NCBI RefSeq assembly: GCF_036785885.1 | Contig: NC_092323.1 | Span: 18,608,501-18,672,500 of the forward strand | From: Coffea arabica | Taxonomy: Eukaryota; Streptophyta; Magnoliopsida; Gentianales; Rubiaceae | Direction of reading: 5' to 3' | Length of the DNA: 64,000 nucleotides | Part shown: positions 23,328-36,034 of the stretch, one piece after another | Layout of the letters: each line of letters opens with the position of its first letter | Position numbering within the stretch: the stretch's first letter is position 1 | Notes under the pieces: model-generated | Seen by the model: only the letters and a program-made list of their open reading frames with translations | Databases searched by the model: none | Told to the model about the DNA's origin: nothing | Translations under genes and position numbers: made by a program

Positions 23328-26300
23328 GGGATAATTTCAGATATTTAGAGGTGAGGTTTCTGACAGCCTCACCCTCCTCTCCTGTAATTTAAAAAATATC
23401 GTAAACCTCCCCTGTCAGAATTTTAGGTCCCATTTGTTACATTATCATGGCCAAAAAGACTTAAATAGAGCAGACGTGTTAGCTAATATTTCGTGATTAT
23501 CAGTACAAATTTGGTGAAGTTAGTTATAAACACAATTAATCTAATGAACGATAAATTAGAACCTTTAACCAATATAAAAACAGGCAAGTAACTAACATAT
23601 AACATAATGTACATGTTTGTAAACTTATTGTACCTTATAGATCACTCCGAGTAAGGTGTTTATAGTTAAATCAGTATTAGTCATATAGAGAAGGGTGTTA
23701 CATACCTACTGCAACTTAAGAGGACAAACACCAATTTTTTGTGCCTGTTGTGCAAAATGAAAATAAAGGCCATGGGACTTGATAATGCGACGGTTTGGCC
23801 ATATAAAGTTCAAAAAGGGTTTTTTTGTATCAAAAATGGAGTCGCCACTTGGTATAGAGTTAGGGTGTACCAAGTCACCCAAAAATGATTTTTGTTTTTG
23901 AAAAGTAAATAAACCCTTTTAGAGAACTTTTGGGTCTGCGTAACCAAAAGAGGGATCGGGGGTCACATTTGACGAAGGGGAAGGCAAGGATAAAAATCCA
24001 AGGCACCCCTTCGACCTAGCCAAGGCTAGTTGCGTGATTTAGCCCCACCTTTCCTAACTTTTCTACCAAAAATATGTATTGCATGTTTTGGATTTGACTA
24101 GATGGATGCAAAAAGAAAGAAAAAAAATGCAAACCTAAATTCTAAAATGTCTCTTGTAAGGTTTTTGGTCCCAACCACATGAGTTGTGGCGGCCAATAAA
24201 GGAAAACCTTATAGAGGTCGATTAATGCAAATGATGGCTAAAGTGCAAGCGTGCAAGTGTATAAAAAGGTGCACGTGTGAGATTGTATAAAAATCCAAGT
24301 GTTTGTGTGCAAGTGTATGAAAAGGTGCATGTGTGAAATTGTATGAAAAATCCAAGTGTTTGTGTGCAAGTGTATGAAATATAGTGATAAGTGCATATAG
24401 GTGTAATTAAGTGCAATTTTGTGAAGTAGAAATCAAAATGAACACTAAGGAAAGGAAAAGGGATGAGGAAATGTGAATTGAAAAAAAGTGAGTAAGTGAT
24501 AAATGAGAACGAATGAACCTAAAGGAATGCATCAAGTCGGGTATGGGAATGACTCCTAACTTTTTCGACTTCGATTTTCCCTTTGATTAGAAAGCAAAAC
24601 TAGCGTGCTAAGGCTATCGAGTAGCCACACTCGCTCGTTTCCCTTATCAGAAGGGGACTCTTCAGGCAAATGTACCCTAACTAGCATGAAATGTAAAAAT
24701 CCTAAAATGGAGGGAAAAGGGGTTCGAGGGGCATGCAAAATGATAAACTAAAAAGAATGCATGACATGTAATGCACATGCAAACATGTACTAACGAGGGG
24801 AAATCCCTAAGGGTCTAGCGTTGGACTAGCCCATTCTATGAATTCCGACTAGCGTTGGACTAGCGGAAACGTACATTCATCCATCACATTCATTCATGGC
24901 TATGGAAAGCGAGTAGACATGCCAAACACTCATAAACACGTAGCACATAACATTTAGCATGCTCGACTAGATGCAAGGCCCTAATAAAGCAAATTAACAC
25001 GTAGTAACTAAACATGCAAGACACATAAAGCAATTAGAGCCCTAACTATTACATTTGCTAGCTAGGCACATGTCTTCAACAGGTCTTCATCGAATGCTCC
25101 TCCAAGCCCTATCTATTACAAGCCAAGAGGTGTACACATACCCCATAATAAGACTTAAAATGGAAATGGACCAAATTGCTTGCCAAGCCCTATCTATTAC
25201 AAGCCAAGAGGTGTACACATACCCCATAATGAATAACTTAAATGAAAGCAAAAAGTAAATGAAATAATGGAAAGAAATTTAGACAAGGCAAAGAAAGCGA
25301 AGTAGACATGCATATCCACATAACACGTAGGAGCACATAAGGTCAAATGAAGTGAAAATAAGGGATAGAGTGTACCTCCCTCGAATCGATGCCCTAAATG
25401 GAGTGGAATCATTTATTTATCCTCCAAAATAAAAGAAATGGTCAAGGTACCAATTTATTTGGAAAAATAGGCAAACACAAGCTCACTTGGTCATAAAGCC
25501 CCTAAAGTCATGAATTAAGTGCAATTGAAACAAAGCATGGTAATTATTTGAAGCAAACAAGCAATGAAAATTGCAAAAATTAAGGCTGCCAAGGACCAAA
25601 TTGAGGACATTATTCAATTGGTTGGGTCATAGTGGCATAAGGGGAAACTTGAGGGGTTAAAGTGCAAATTTTAGAATATATTTCATGCATGCTACGTAAA
25701 TCTCTTTGTTTTGCTGGTTCCTTTCATCTGCAACATGCTAAACTTCTCAAATACAATCCTAATATGCAACTAACATCTCACCAATCAATCAAAGCCATCG
25801 GCATTAAACTAAAAACTAACACAGAATTCAACAAGCCAACAAATTATGATGAGATAATGTAAATTCCAGCAATCTTTCATGCAAACTCAAGAAGATTTCT
25901 GCAAACGGAAAGTGCAAGCTTGCTGCATTTCTCATTTCCATTTCCAAGCATTGATCAAAAACATGTCATCTAAGCATAACCATTTCATCATTGCAGGATT
26001 AAGACAGCAACTCTTATTGCAGGATTAAAACAATGAATGAAACTGACCACCAGAGGTAAAACTAAACAGCAAGACAGCAATAGAAAGAAGGGAAAAAAGT
26101 GCCACAGGTTTTTTTGCAATATTCTGCTGCAATGTTCATTCCAGAATTTTTCCTTCCTGCAGCGTTAAGCTCTCAAATGCAAGTTTCTTCAAACAAAAAA
26201 ACAGCAACGACCCTCACTCAATCACCATGATACTATGTGTGAAAGGAAGATTCAGGCCAAGGAAAAACATTGAAATTTCTGGTTCATTCCAAGTTATCTT

Positions 26301-28326
26301 AAATCAAGATTTGCTGCTGCGATTTCGTTTCCAACGGGTACTTCAAACCCGAACATCAAGTTTGATCAAGGCCCCATTTCAAACGATCCTCTAAAACTCT
26401 AAACTAGACACCGCAACACATAAATTTGACATCCGAGCAAGTAAGATTTGGACAGAAATGACACAAATTCTTGGAAGGCTTCATGCAACAAAAATGCAAT
26501 CGAAGCTGCGTCCTTCAGTAGAGCGAGGACGACAGCTTCATTTAGCTATCTTTTCACTCAAGCCTTGGCAATCCAAATTCAGATAATGAAACACATACCA
26601 AGAGCCCACACGAATTCTAATTAATCAGGCCGGATCATACACCATTAGATGACAGAAAAACAGCGAACAAGGAACTAGATTTTCCGTTATTTAATATCAG
26701 GGTCAGCCTTAGCCTGGGCATTCTGCCATTGAGCAGAATTGTTACGACAAAAACAAAGCTACTCTGGGTTTGACAAAATCATTTCTAAGTCCAAAAGTTG
26801 CCCCCCGAAAGGCTTCAACAGATTGGTGGACGAACGAATGAAATCAAAAGGAAATCAGCAAGACAAAATGAAGGCAACCGTACCCACTGAGGCAAGGAAC
26901 CAGCAGAGGACCAAATATAAAAAAAACAAACTACACACAACGTGAGCTTAGCCGTGAAAGTTTCTAGCTTTTCATCTCTTTTCTCTGCCATGATTCTATT
27001 CCCGTAAGAAAAATAAATTTAGCCAACTCGACCCAGGTGCAGTTTTCATCCAAGAACCCTTTCGAATACTAAACAACAGCAGTCTCTAATGCATTCAAGA
27101 ACAGAAAGCAAGCATACAGATCACTCCATTCAGATTTCCACGACAGTAATGAAAAGTCATGCGGATGCAAACGGAACATGAATCAAGAGAACAACAGTTA
27201 CCTTCAACCCGAATCCGCTGCACCGTGAAAATGCTCCCCAAAAAAGTTCTGACTTTGGAAAAAAGCTCTTCCGCTGATTCTGCGTCTCCAGCTTCTTTTC
27301 TCTTGCCCAGCTCTCCGACTCTCCCTCTTTTATCACTCTTCAAACCCTAGCCATCATTCAGATTTCCTCTTCTCAGATTTCCCTCGGTTTTGGTTCTCCT
27401 CACCTCCTCCCTCTTTTCTAGCCGTCAACTTCACCCTCAGCTCCTCTCTCTCGTTCTTAGTTCTCTCTCTTTTCTAGCCACTCCCTCAAAGCTGCCCTTT
27501 CCCCGAGCCGTAAAACAACCTCCAGCCCGTAACCTCTCCTCTCTGTTGTCGTTTTTCTTTTCTTTCTTTTCCAGATTTGCGGCTGTCCATCTCTCCCCCT
27601 GTGGCTGCGGTTACTACCCAATGCAACCTCCCCCCCAAAACCTAGCCGCATCCCTTCTTTTTATATCAGATGGCTGACCCTCAAAAACCTGATATCAAGG
27701 GTCCTCATAAACCTCATTCCACTGTATTTGCCGTGGCCATCCGATTGAAATTTTTGTCGTCCTTGAATTTCTGAAATGCAGTTTTGCATGCTTGGTCCGC
27801 GTGACGTGCACTTGGCTTTGCTTTTCCTCTTTCTTTTCTTTTCCATTTTCACTTTTCTAAAATCAATATAAATAAACCTAGTTAAAAATTAAAAAAAACT
27901 AAAACTTTCAAAATATCAATTACATTTTTCCTATTTTTCAAATTAAAAAACAATTTTTTGTGGGCATTTTCTTGTCCCTGAAAAATAATAAAAATAAAGC
28001 TAAATAAATAAACAATAAGAATAATAACGAAATAATAAAATAAAATAAAATAAAATAGCCAATATTGTCAATTAAATAAATTAAAATTTTGGTGTCTACA
28101 CCTGTTTCATATCAGATTAACTCACTAATGCAAGATAATCAGGGTATTCACAGTTATATAGTTGTTTCTCTCTCCAACTACCCATTTTTTATTATTTGTA
28201 TTTTTGAATAGGGTCTACTTTGAGACTGCTTATTTAGTTTTAGGAGAAGTTTGTGGCATTTTTGAAACCACAGGGGAGGGAAGTGAGACTATCAGAAACC
28301 TCAGGGGAGGTATCTGAAATTATCCC
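23328..28326. mobile_element. TIR element of the GGGATAATTTCAGA family, split by a solo LTR
   Basis: The left end GGGATAATTTCAGATA, with GAGGTTTCTGACAG and CTCACCCTCC, is the inverted counterpart of the right end at about 28256-28326 (GAGGGAAGTGAGACTATCAG ... TATCTGAAATTATCCC). Without the nested LTR the element would be about 640 bp. Its target duplication is not clear because both flanks are T-rich. Confidence 0.65.
23749..28100 (-). mobile_element. Long solo LTR (4.35 kb)
   Basis: The termini are TGTGCAAAATG and GGTGTCTACA (TG...CA), flanked by the 5-bp duplication CCTGT (23744-23748 and 28101-28105). I see no reverse transcriptase, integrase or second LTR copy inside. Orientation is set to minus because TGTAGACACC is the more usual LTR start. 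LTRs this long occur in Tat/Ogre-type Gypsy elements, which is an inference only. It contains a local 73-bp-period tandem duplication near 25105-25228 and diverged GTGCAAGTGTATGAAAA repeats near 24245-24380. Confidence 0.75.
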
Positions 28327-28658
28327 TTTTTCTTTATATAAACCACAGTAACGCTTTGTACATTAGCACCGGCCCGTAGCTGTTGTTAAGTTCCTTTGAC
28401 AATAACAGCACCAATTTTTCGTAACAGGTTAGTAACTCCACGTAACAATGTTCGAATATGTGGTACTGCCGCTTTAACGCTTTCTACGTTATCACTGCTG
28501 CGCCTTTTACTCCATGGTTGCTAGTTTATATCTGAGACTGGCCACATTTTAATTGCCACCTGTGTGAATCATCACGATCAACACACAACCATCCCCATTA
28601 TTTCATCCACTCACCCATTCTCTAATCATAGGCCCCAAACGAGTTGTACATGGTTTAG
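28327..28658. other. MULE spacer, upstream region of the GRF gene
   Basis: Non-coding sequence with several GTAAC/GTTAC words. It probably contains the promoter of the downstream GRF zinc-finger gene, but no core promoter motif is clear. Confidence 0.4.
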
Positions 28659-29066
28659 ATGTCTTCATCTATCAATGTTGGTGGCGGAAGTAGCGAATTA
28701 AGGTACCAATATCGGTACTGTAACTGTGGAAAAAGGGCTAACCTGAAGATCGTGGAGTCACAGAAACCGACGAAGGGGTTGCTGTACTTCGTCTGTGAAG
28801 GAAAAACTTGTGCTTTTTTCGCTTGGTGTCATCCAATAGGGAGGAATCATGAGCAAGTTCAGGCTAACTACTGCCCTCCCTCACCTAATCGACAAGCAAT
28901 AAGTAGAGAAAGCTCCTTCGACAGTCCCGAAACAGTGCAAAATGAACCAAACTCTTTCCCGTATGATGTGCACCGAATCGAACAACATATTCGACAAATG
29001 AAAACCTTCATGACGATTTCGGTAGCGGTCGCCTTTCTGTTGCTCCTAATTGCAATTTATCGCTGA
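28659..29066 (+). CDS. Small GRF-type zinc-finger protein with C-terminal membrane segment
   Basis: A single-exon frame of 135 aa. Residues 21-57 carry the GRF zinc-finger pattern: Cys21-x-Cys23-Gly, Cys46 and Cys51 followed by AFFAWC, in the family order CxCG...C....CxFFxW. Residues about 112-133 (FMTISVAVAFLLLLIAIYR region) form one hydrophobic helix at the very C-terminus, preceded by a short amphipathic stretch, so the protein could be tail-anchored. GRF fingers bind single-stranded nucleic acid in other proteins, and short plant proteins of this GRF-plus-helix layout are common near transposons. It sits in the middle of the MULE and points the same way as the PMD/Ulp1-like gene. Its role in the element is unknown. 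Confidence 0.8.
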   Translation: MSSSINVGGGSSELRYQYRYCNCGKRANLKIVESQKPTKGLLYFVCEGKTCAFFAWCHPIGRNHEQVQANYCPPSPNRQAISRESSFDSPETVQNEPNSFPYDVHRIEQHIRQMKTFMTISVAVAFLLLLIAIYR

Positions 29067-32000
29067 CAACACCTTCAATTTTTCGATCCATATGATGTGA
29101 ACTTCGCCCGTAGTTTGTCGGAGATGTATCCTCTATAGGCAAAGTTACACTTGTGTGCTTGTACTGTTGACTTTCCATTTTGGCAGTTGCTCTAGAAGAT
29201 ATTAGAAACAGTAGATGCAGTCGTATAGTTGAATGCATCTGGTGAAGTCACATTGAAAGTTTTTTGTGAAGTTATATGATTGCTCTTTTATGTGAAATCG
29301 CTTGTGTTGTTCAATTGTTTTGTGTTAATGACTCCAACTAATTGAAACTAGTAATTGTATAATGATGCACAAATGGTGACCTTAATTGTAAATTGTTACA
29401 ATTCGTACGTTCTTACTTACAGCTTTGTTCGTCCTAAGTTACAACATTCATAAAATTACTTGTCAAATTGAACATCTGTAATAAAGCATCAGGAGCAAAA
29501 GGAGATGCTTATTCAGGTACCATCACATTGTGGGTCATTGAATGACCAGGGTCATTCAGTTTTACACATCTGACTCTGGGCCAAAAAAATTGACATTCAT
29601 TGTGAGATTTTGTGCACAATGTTTTGCGTATTACTGTGTATGCACATTGTCGAAATTAAGGTCACTGATGTTCCAATACAGATTTTGAGATTTTGTATTC
29701 ACATCGGTACCCTTGATGTTGCAATACAGATCTTACCATGATAAAAACTGTAAAATTTTTTTTATTTTCTGATGCTGATTAGTGACACGACGTAACACTT
29801 ATTAAGAGTATCAATACTAAAAATATAGTTCAACATTTTGTGAATACGATTGACAACCTGTTCATATATTGTTACAATTCGTAAATTCTTATTTACCTCC
29901 TTGTGTGTTCTGAGTTACAACATACATAAAATTTCGGGGAAAATTTGAAATCCCCTATAGAGCATTGGAGTAGAAAAAGGTATGAACCGCTCATAGAGGC
30001 TGTAAATTTGGGTCATACACTGACCAAGGCCATAGAGTGTTACACATTTGACTCTTGGCCAAGAAACTGTTATTTTGGGCTGTCATACCTCCCTGTGACA
30101 GTGTAACTGTGTATGAACACAGTGAAACGTTCATGAATCTAATGTGTAACTCTGTATCCACGTGACTCGTAAAAGTTGGTGTACAGGACCAAAACATGAT
30201 AAAAGCTGCAAACATGTGTTGAAGTCTGTAAACGATTAGCAACAGCACGTAACACGTATATTCACTGTCGGTACTACAAATCTGGCGCTTCGTACGTAAC
30301 AAAACTTATCCGACATGGTTCAGGCACTGCATGTGGGTCTACAGTCTCTTCTCCCGTGATGTACTAGTTGCCCTCATATGCGTTCGGGAATATCTCACTA
30401 TTTTAATGAGATATTTGAGAAGGTCTCGGTACGCAATGTTTTGGGGTTCGAAACGATCATCGTAACTATACATTTTAGATACTTAATAAAGTGTCTAAGA
30501 AATTTAATGTGTCAGTGGGAGGAATTATTCGTTTCGGCCACGGGTAATAGCACAAACAAGACAAGAGGAAAGGTTCATCGAATATTAACTAGTTGTATTA
30601 TCATTGGATGTAATCTCGGGGAATATCTAGTTGGAATATTATTCAGTTTGAAATAGAGCAGACGAAAAGCTGCTGATTGCAAATTCATTAGTTATAATAA
30701 ATTGCAACATACACCTAACTGGTTGTAACGCAATCCGTACATAGTGAAACGTACACGTTACTGATGTGTAACTGTTTATCCACATGACCCTTAATATTGG
30801 TGTATAGGTCATTTCATGAGCCAGCTGTCATAATTTGTTTTATTGTGTGAACAGATTTGACACAATTCAATTAATTGCATCGAACTCTACAGCTTCCACT
30901 GCCACGACAAAATTGTTTGGTCTGGAATGCGTTGTCCAGTGATATTTCGGTACCCATTGTGAGGGTCCTGCGGACTATAAAAGGGCGCGGTTGCAGTAGT
31001 ATATCCCTCAACAACACCAATTTTTTTCCATCCACCTTTCATTACTACACAAATATTTTTCATTTTCAATAACTTCACACTTCCTATTTCATTCTACTGA
31101 AGGGTGGCAATGAACCCGTGCATGAAATTTATTATTAGTATTTTTCAATCCTCCTCTAACCTCAATTGTAGTGTCATCAATAGAGGGTTCACACAGAAAT
31201 CAAGCTCTTGGGTGCCAAATAGCAGCCAGTAGGTTGCATGATGTTCGAGAAGATCTCGCTAATTTAATGAGATGTTCGAGAAGGTCTCGCTACATCAATT
31301 GTTTTGGGGTTCGAATCGACCATCTCTATGTTCTCAATGGACACTTACTAAAGTGTCACTAGAAATTATATGTGTTATAAATTGGACTTATTGTTTGTGC
31401 CAAGCGCAATTGCGCAAACGAGAGAAGAGGAAAGGTTCATCGGATATTAACTAGTTGTAGTATCACTAGTTGTAGTATCACTAGTTGTAATATCAGAAAA
31501 ACTGCCGTTTGCATATTCATTAGTTGTAATACCAATTGTAACATATACATAACTGGTTGTAACTCAACATGTACATGGCGTAATAAAAATTTGTTGCATT
31601 TTAAATATTAGTTATCACACTTTCAAATTACTTGTCCCAACGAAGTATCATGTTCTTCTGCGAAACTGTTACTTATTATGTGGTCATGTGGAACCAAGCC
31701 AAGCCGCCAATTGTAAGTTCATTTCTGTACTGAAGGAGTAATACCTATTGAAGTGCCTGTAATACTATCTGTAATACTTATCGTTAATACAATTGTAAAC
31801 AAATTGTCTAAATTTTAACATATAGGCAAATGACAAGGTGCCTGTACAAGAACATCAATAAGCGGTAACAGCTTATTAACGTCCTGTAATTTACGTAAAT
31901 ACTGGTTGTAACTTCTTGTTACACTTGAAAAGTAAGGTGACTTTGAATAATTGGGTATTCACCTGACCCAAATTGTTGTTGGAGTACAGGTCATGATCGA

Positions 32001-32301
32001 ATCAAATTAAACAATTATTTCATCCACACACTATACATTTGACTAAACGTTGAGTCTATTGTCTCGTTAATAGGTGGTTGCCATGCATTCATCTACTCAC
32101 CCAGGAGTACTATCCCGTGGAGAACAACATGAAATGACATAGCAAGCAGTTGGTCAAGTTGTCGTAAGAAACCATTTACTATGCATGGTCTTAAATAGGT
32201 GCTCTGTTAAAAATTTCTACCTCTTTTTTTCTCCCACCTAATTCTTTATCAGTAGATCCTTTCTTTCATCCAACCAAAAAGCAGTAGGTATTAGCGTAGT
32301 C
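29067..32301. repeat. MULE interior with diverged tandem segment duplications
   Basis: No convincing gene was found. Two segments are present twice. About 29,375-29,850 and 29,870-30,280 share GTTACAATTCGTA, AGTTACAACAT, ATAAAATT and a block ending in GTTACACAT.TGACTC. About 30,375-30,620 and 31,240-31,480 share GAGAAGGTCTCG, TGTTTTGGGGTTCGAA and AGAGGAAAGGTTCATCG. A 15-bp tandem repeat, ACTAGTTGTAGTATC, occurs about three times at 31,450-31,495. The words GTAAC/GTTAC are conspicuously frequent. Confidence 0.65.
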
Positions 32302-32919
32302 ATGCAATCCACAAACGAAGGGTCTCATACAAGCTCACCATCAAATGTTCCGCAAAAAAGACGAAAAGTATCATTGGATCCAACAAATGGCATAAGTAAG
32401 TATGAAACACCAGATGGGAGGATTTTATATGGTACCAAACGCGAGTTCAGGAACGCTCCACTTAACACCAACAATTCTCTGGGACTAGCTGGTCACATTT
32501 TTAAAAATACCGTCAACGATCATCTACCGTCTGGCTATTTCGTTATTGACCATGAACCCATATGGGAGCCTGTTCGTGAGCGAAGAATGGAATTAGAGGT
32601 ATTTTGTCGCTGGCATGGCATCCGCATCCCGAGAACAAGGTCAGCAGATCTTGTTATAGAACCACAAGCCAATGATGCAAGCGTATTACATAGACTACAG
32701 CGAGAAATTATGCAGATGGAACGTAGGCTTCACAGGTTCCACGAGATGCAGGCCGCAAAAAGACATGGTATGGTTCAACACATTTTAGTAGATCCCATGC
32801 TTATATCGGACCCGGACCTATCTGACTTTACTGAATCAAGCGACGATGACTTTCAAATGTACATACCCCACTGTTTAATGCATGACGGCGTTCCCAGGTG
32901 TTGTATGGGATACAACTGA
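32302..32919 (+). CDS. Unknown 205-aa protein of the MULE
   Basis: I do not recognise a family. The single-exon frame is intact from ATG to TGA. The N-terminus (about 1-30) is Ser/Pro/Lys-rich with a basic patch QKRRKVS that could act as a nuclear signal. Residues 34-95 hold DGRILYGTKREF, SLGLAGHIF and SGYFVIDHEPIWEP. A short charged, probably helical stretch follows (RLQREIMQMERRLHRFHEMQ, about 133-152), then an acidic block DPDLSDFTESSDDDF (about 172-186) and a Cys/His-containing tail (HCLMHDG, RCCMGY). Codon use is unlike a random AT-rich frame. It lies between the GRF gene and the transposase inside the element, so it is probably element cargo. The function is unknown. Confidence 0.6.
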   Translation: MQSTNEGSHTSSPSNVPQKRRKVSLDPTNGISKYETPDGRILYGTKREFRNAPLNTNNSLGLAGHIFKNTVNDHLPSGYFVIDHEPIWEPVRERRMELEVFCRWHGIRIPRTRSADLVIEPQANDASVLHRLQREIMQMERRLHRFHEMQAAKRHGMVQHILVDPMLISDPDLSDFTESSDDDFQMYIPHCLMHDGVPRCCMGYN

Positions 32920-34441
32920 TAACAAGGGATGTAGTCCAATGTTCATCAGGGTAGCGATAAAACTATACTCATTATAATCTCTACTCAAACAAATTGCTTA
33001 CCATATTTGGATATTAATCATGCCTGTTAAACAGTCGTAACTAGTTGTAACGTAACAGTAACATATCCCTTACTGGTTGTAACCCATTGTGTACTGTTCG
33101 TTCTTCCTTTTTGTGACATTGTAAAACTTCGTTTTAACGTTACAAATTAATTCTCCAAGGAATCATTTTCTTATGCGCACCTATTACCAACATGTGGTCG
33201 TGACCTGGTTTGACCATAATTCAATTAACCTAAAAACTTGTAATACCAATTGATGTGTCTGTGATACATCATGTCAATGGGGCGCTAAATTCGTCAATCG
33301 ATACAAAACAAATGGCCTAAATGATAATGTTTTAATAAAAATAGCCCAATAATAATTCGAATTTAGCATCGTAACAAAATCAAGACAATTTATACTTTAG
33401 ACTGTGTTATCTTATACATCGTACCTTTGCCGGTGCGATCTATGCCAATAATTATGGCCATTAAGGTATGCAATTGAATGTAGTAGAATGGTATACATAT
33501 CACGCCAGCCATTCAACTGTTATGGTCGATTTAGTGAAAAATATCCGATCACAAAAAACACGTTCAATTCTATTGTAAAATTGTTACTTCAATTTTCTAC
33601 CAACTTTATAATTTCCGGACAATTTTATATAACCCAATACAAACTATTGATGATTACTACCACTAGATGTGATTACAATTGTAATCCACTTGTCTAAATT
33701 TGAAAAGAGTGAAATATCAATGCTGCCTGTACAACCTCGTCAATAAGTTGTAACACCCTATTAACTGCTTGTAACACGTACATATGCAGTATTCCTAAGT
33801 TGGGACAACCATTTAATGTCTCGTTCGCAAAATATAGTTACACATCATTCATCAATCTCATTCTCGGGGGAGGCGACGTCAGCGCGAAGTTGCAATCCCT
33901 GGGTGTTATTTCTTCCCTGAAATGCGTAACGATGGTAAATCAGCAATATTATTAATGAAACATACGATTAATGATATACGATATCCAAGTCTCCAATTAA
34001 CAACAGTACACAAATATGTGCTGTAACGATAAAAGTTTATCACCTGGGGTGAAGGTGCAAATACATGATATGCATCAACATCACAGTGTGTTAAAAGTGC
34101 TGCACGCTCCTCCTACATTACATAGTATAAGTAATCGACAGTCAACAAATCATTACCAATCCCTATATTGCTCACTTAAAAAGTTAAATTGGACTAGACA
34201 TTATAATAAAAATGATATATCAGACCATTAAGACATCTCTTACAGAGTTATACTTGGAAAAAATAGAAAATCTGGGATGCATCCATTCTGTAGGGACACT
34301 TGTAGGAGGCCCCTGATTAGCCAAACGGTGAACCTTCGAATAATAAAAAATAATATGTTATTAAAGCGAGCATACGTTAACTACATAATTTGCATGATTT
34401 GACAGCTTTCGGGTGCCCACCATTACAATACTATAAAAAAA
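32920..34441. other. MULE non-coding spacer
   Basis: No gene recognised. GTAAC/GTTAC words are again frequent (TAACTAGTTGTAACGTAACAG near 33040, TTGTAACACCC near 33750). Short frames at 33488-33697 and 34016-34231 have no motif. Confidence 0.45.
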
Positions 34442-35590
34442 GGGTTAATATCAGAAACCTCCCTTGAGGTTTCTTCTAATCACACCTAGAACCCCTCATG
34501 TTTTCGAAATCACACTTAGCACCCCTGGAATGACAACTTTGGTATCATTGTCCGCCCCTCATTATTTTTATTCCACTTTTACCCGCAATGGTGAACTCTA
34601 TTTATGTAGAGTTAATTTCGGAAACCTCCCTTGAGGTTTTCCCTAAATTATGTAAAATTATTATGTAATTATGTAATATTTTTTGTACAAAGTGTAATTC
34701 TAATTGAACTATTTGTAAAATTTATCAACACAAATACGATTATTACATATTGGACTCATATGTACACTAACAACTTATCAGACTTCTATTGTAACGATGT
34801 ACAAGAAATTTACATAAAATTACAAAATGTTCAAAAAATGTTACACGATTTAGGGATGGTTGATCTAACAATTGTTCCTATCCCACTCCCTAATATTAAA
34901 TAGCTATAGAGTTTCCAGTGATGTTGACTTTTGGCAATGGACATAGTGCCATTGCCAAAATTGCAATTTCTAAGTGAATAATAACATAATCTAAAAGAGG
35001 TTTAAAGATGATGGGAATTCATGAGTATATAGCATTAGCAATCCATTTTTACTTGATAATAGGGTATCGCAATATTAATAACTTACAAACTCCATTCGAC
35101 TAGGATGCACAAAAAGCTATTTATACGACCTCATTTTCATAAAAATGGAAGAGCAAGTTTATTTACAACTACAATCACATATTGAAACTATTGCTGCCAT
35201 TATGAGAATCCATAGTCACATTTTTTTTATCACCGTTCAGATCAATGTAACATTTTTTAAACAATGTGTAACTTTATGTGAATTATTTGTAAAACTTAAT
35301 AACAGAAACACAATCTATTATAAAGATGTACAACAAGCTTACATAAAATTACAAAATGTTCAAAACATGTTACACTGCTTAAGAACGATTTTGTAGTGTT
35401 ACAAAAGTTGGAGGGATGTGAGTTACATAAATAGAGTTCACAAGGAGGGTAAAACTGATTACAAAAATAATGAGGGGCTGATAATGATACCAAAGTTGTC
35501 ATTTCAGGGGTGCTAAGTGTGATTTCGAAAACATGAGGGGTTCTAGGTGTGATTAGAAGAAACCTCAAGGGAGGTTTCTGATATTAACCC
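34442..35590. mobile_element. TIR element with about 130-bp inverted repeats
   Basis: The ends GGGTTAATATCAGAAACCTC and its inverse match almost perfectly for about 130 bp. The flanks carry TAAAAAAA on both sides (34434-34441 and 35591-35598), an 8-bp duplication in A-rich sequence. The interior contains a diverged direct repeat: about 34,670-34,860 and 35,245-35,390 share TTTGTAAAA.TTA..AACA and ACATAAAATTACAAAATGTT. Open frames of 83-90 codons over these repeats share KLQNVQ.ML but resemble no transposase. Confidence 0.8.
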
Positions 35591-36034
35591 TAAAAAAAAG
35601 GTAGCTCTACTACACGAATAAGAAGGTCTTTATTTTAACTACTAAATATATACATACCGTTTCACTTTCATCGATATTCGGAGCAATAGCGTTTGGAGGG
35701 CCATTCACTGTCTGGCTCATTGAATGCGTCTACGAGTTTCGTATGGACCAAATCATTGTATAAGACAATCAAAATAGGTATATCAGGAGGGATGACAGCC
35801 GTAACAACATTATCACACAATGTAAGATCAATGTAACTATTGATGCTGTTAGAAACATCCAAATAAAAGCAACGGTCATGTCCGTTTTATACTAACCGAA
35901 ACAGAGTCAGTAGATGAACGACATCCCATAAACATGTATTCCTCAATTGAAACCGATGTCGGCTCCGATTCTGAGGCCTACAGTATTGACACGGCAATAA
36001 TATTATTTCATCATGAATGATACCTAAACTTTAG
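35591..36034. other. MULE spacer downstream of the transposase gene
   Basis: Non-coding; it probably includes the 3' UTR of the minus-strand transposase gene. Nothing else is recognised. Confidence 0.4.
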
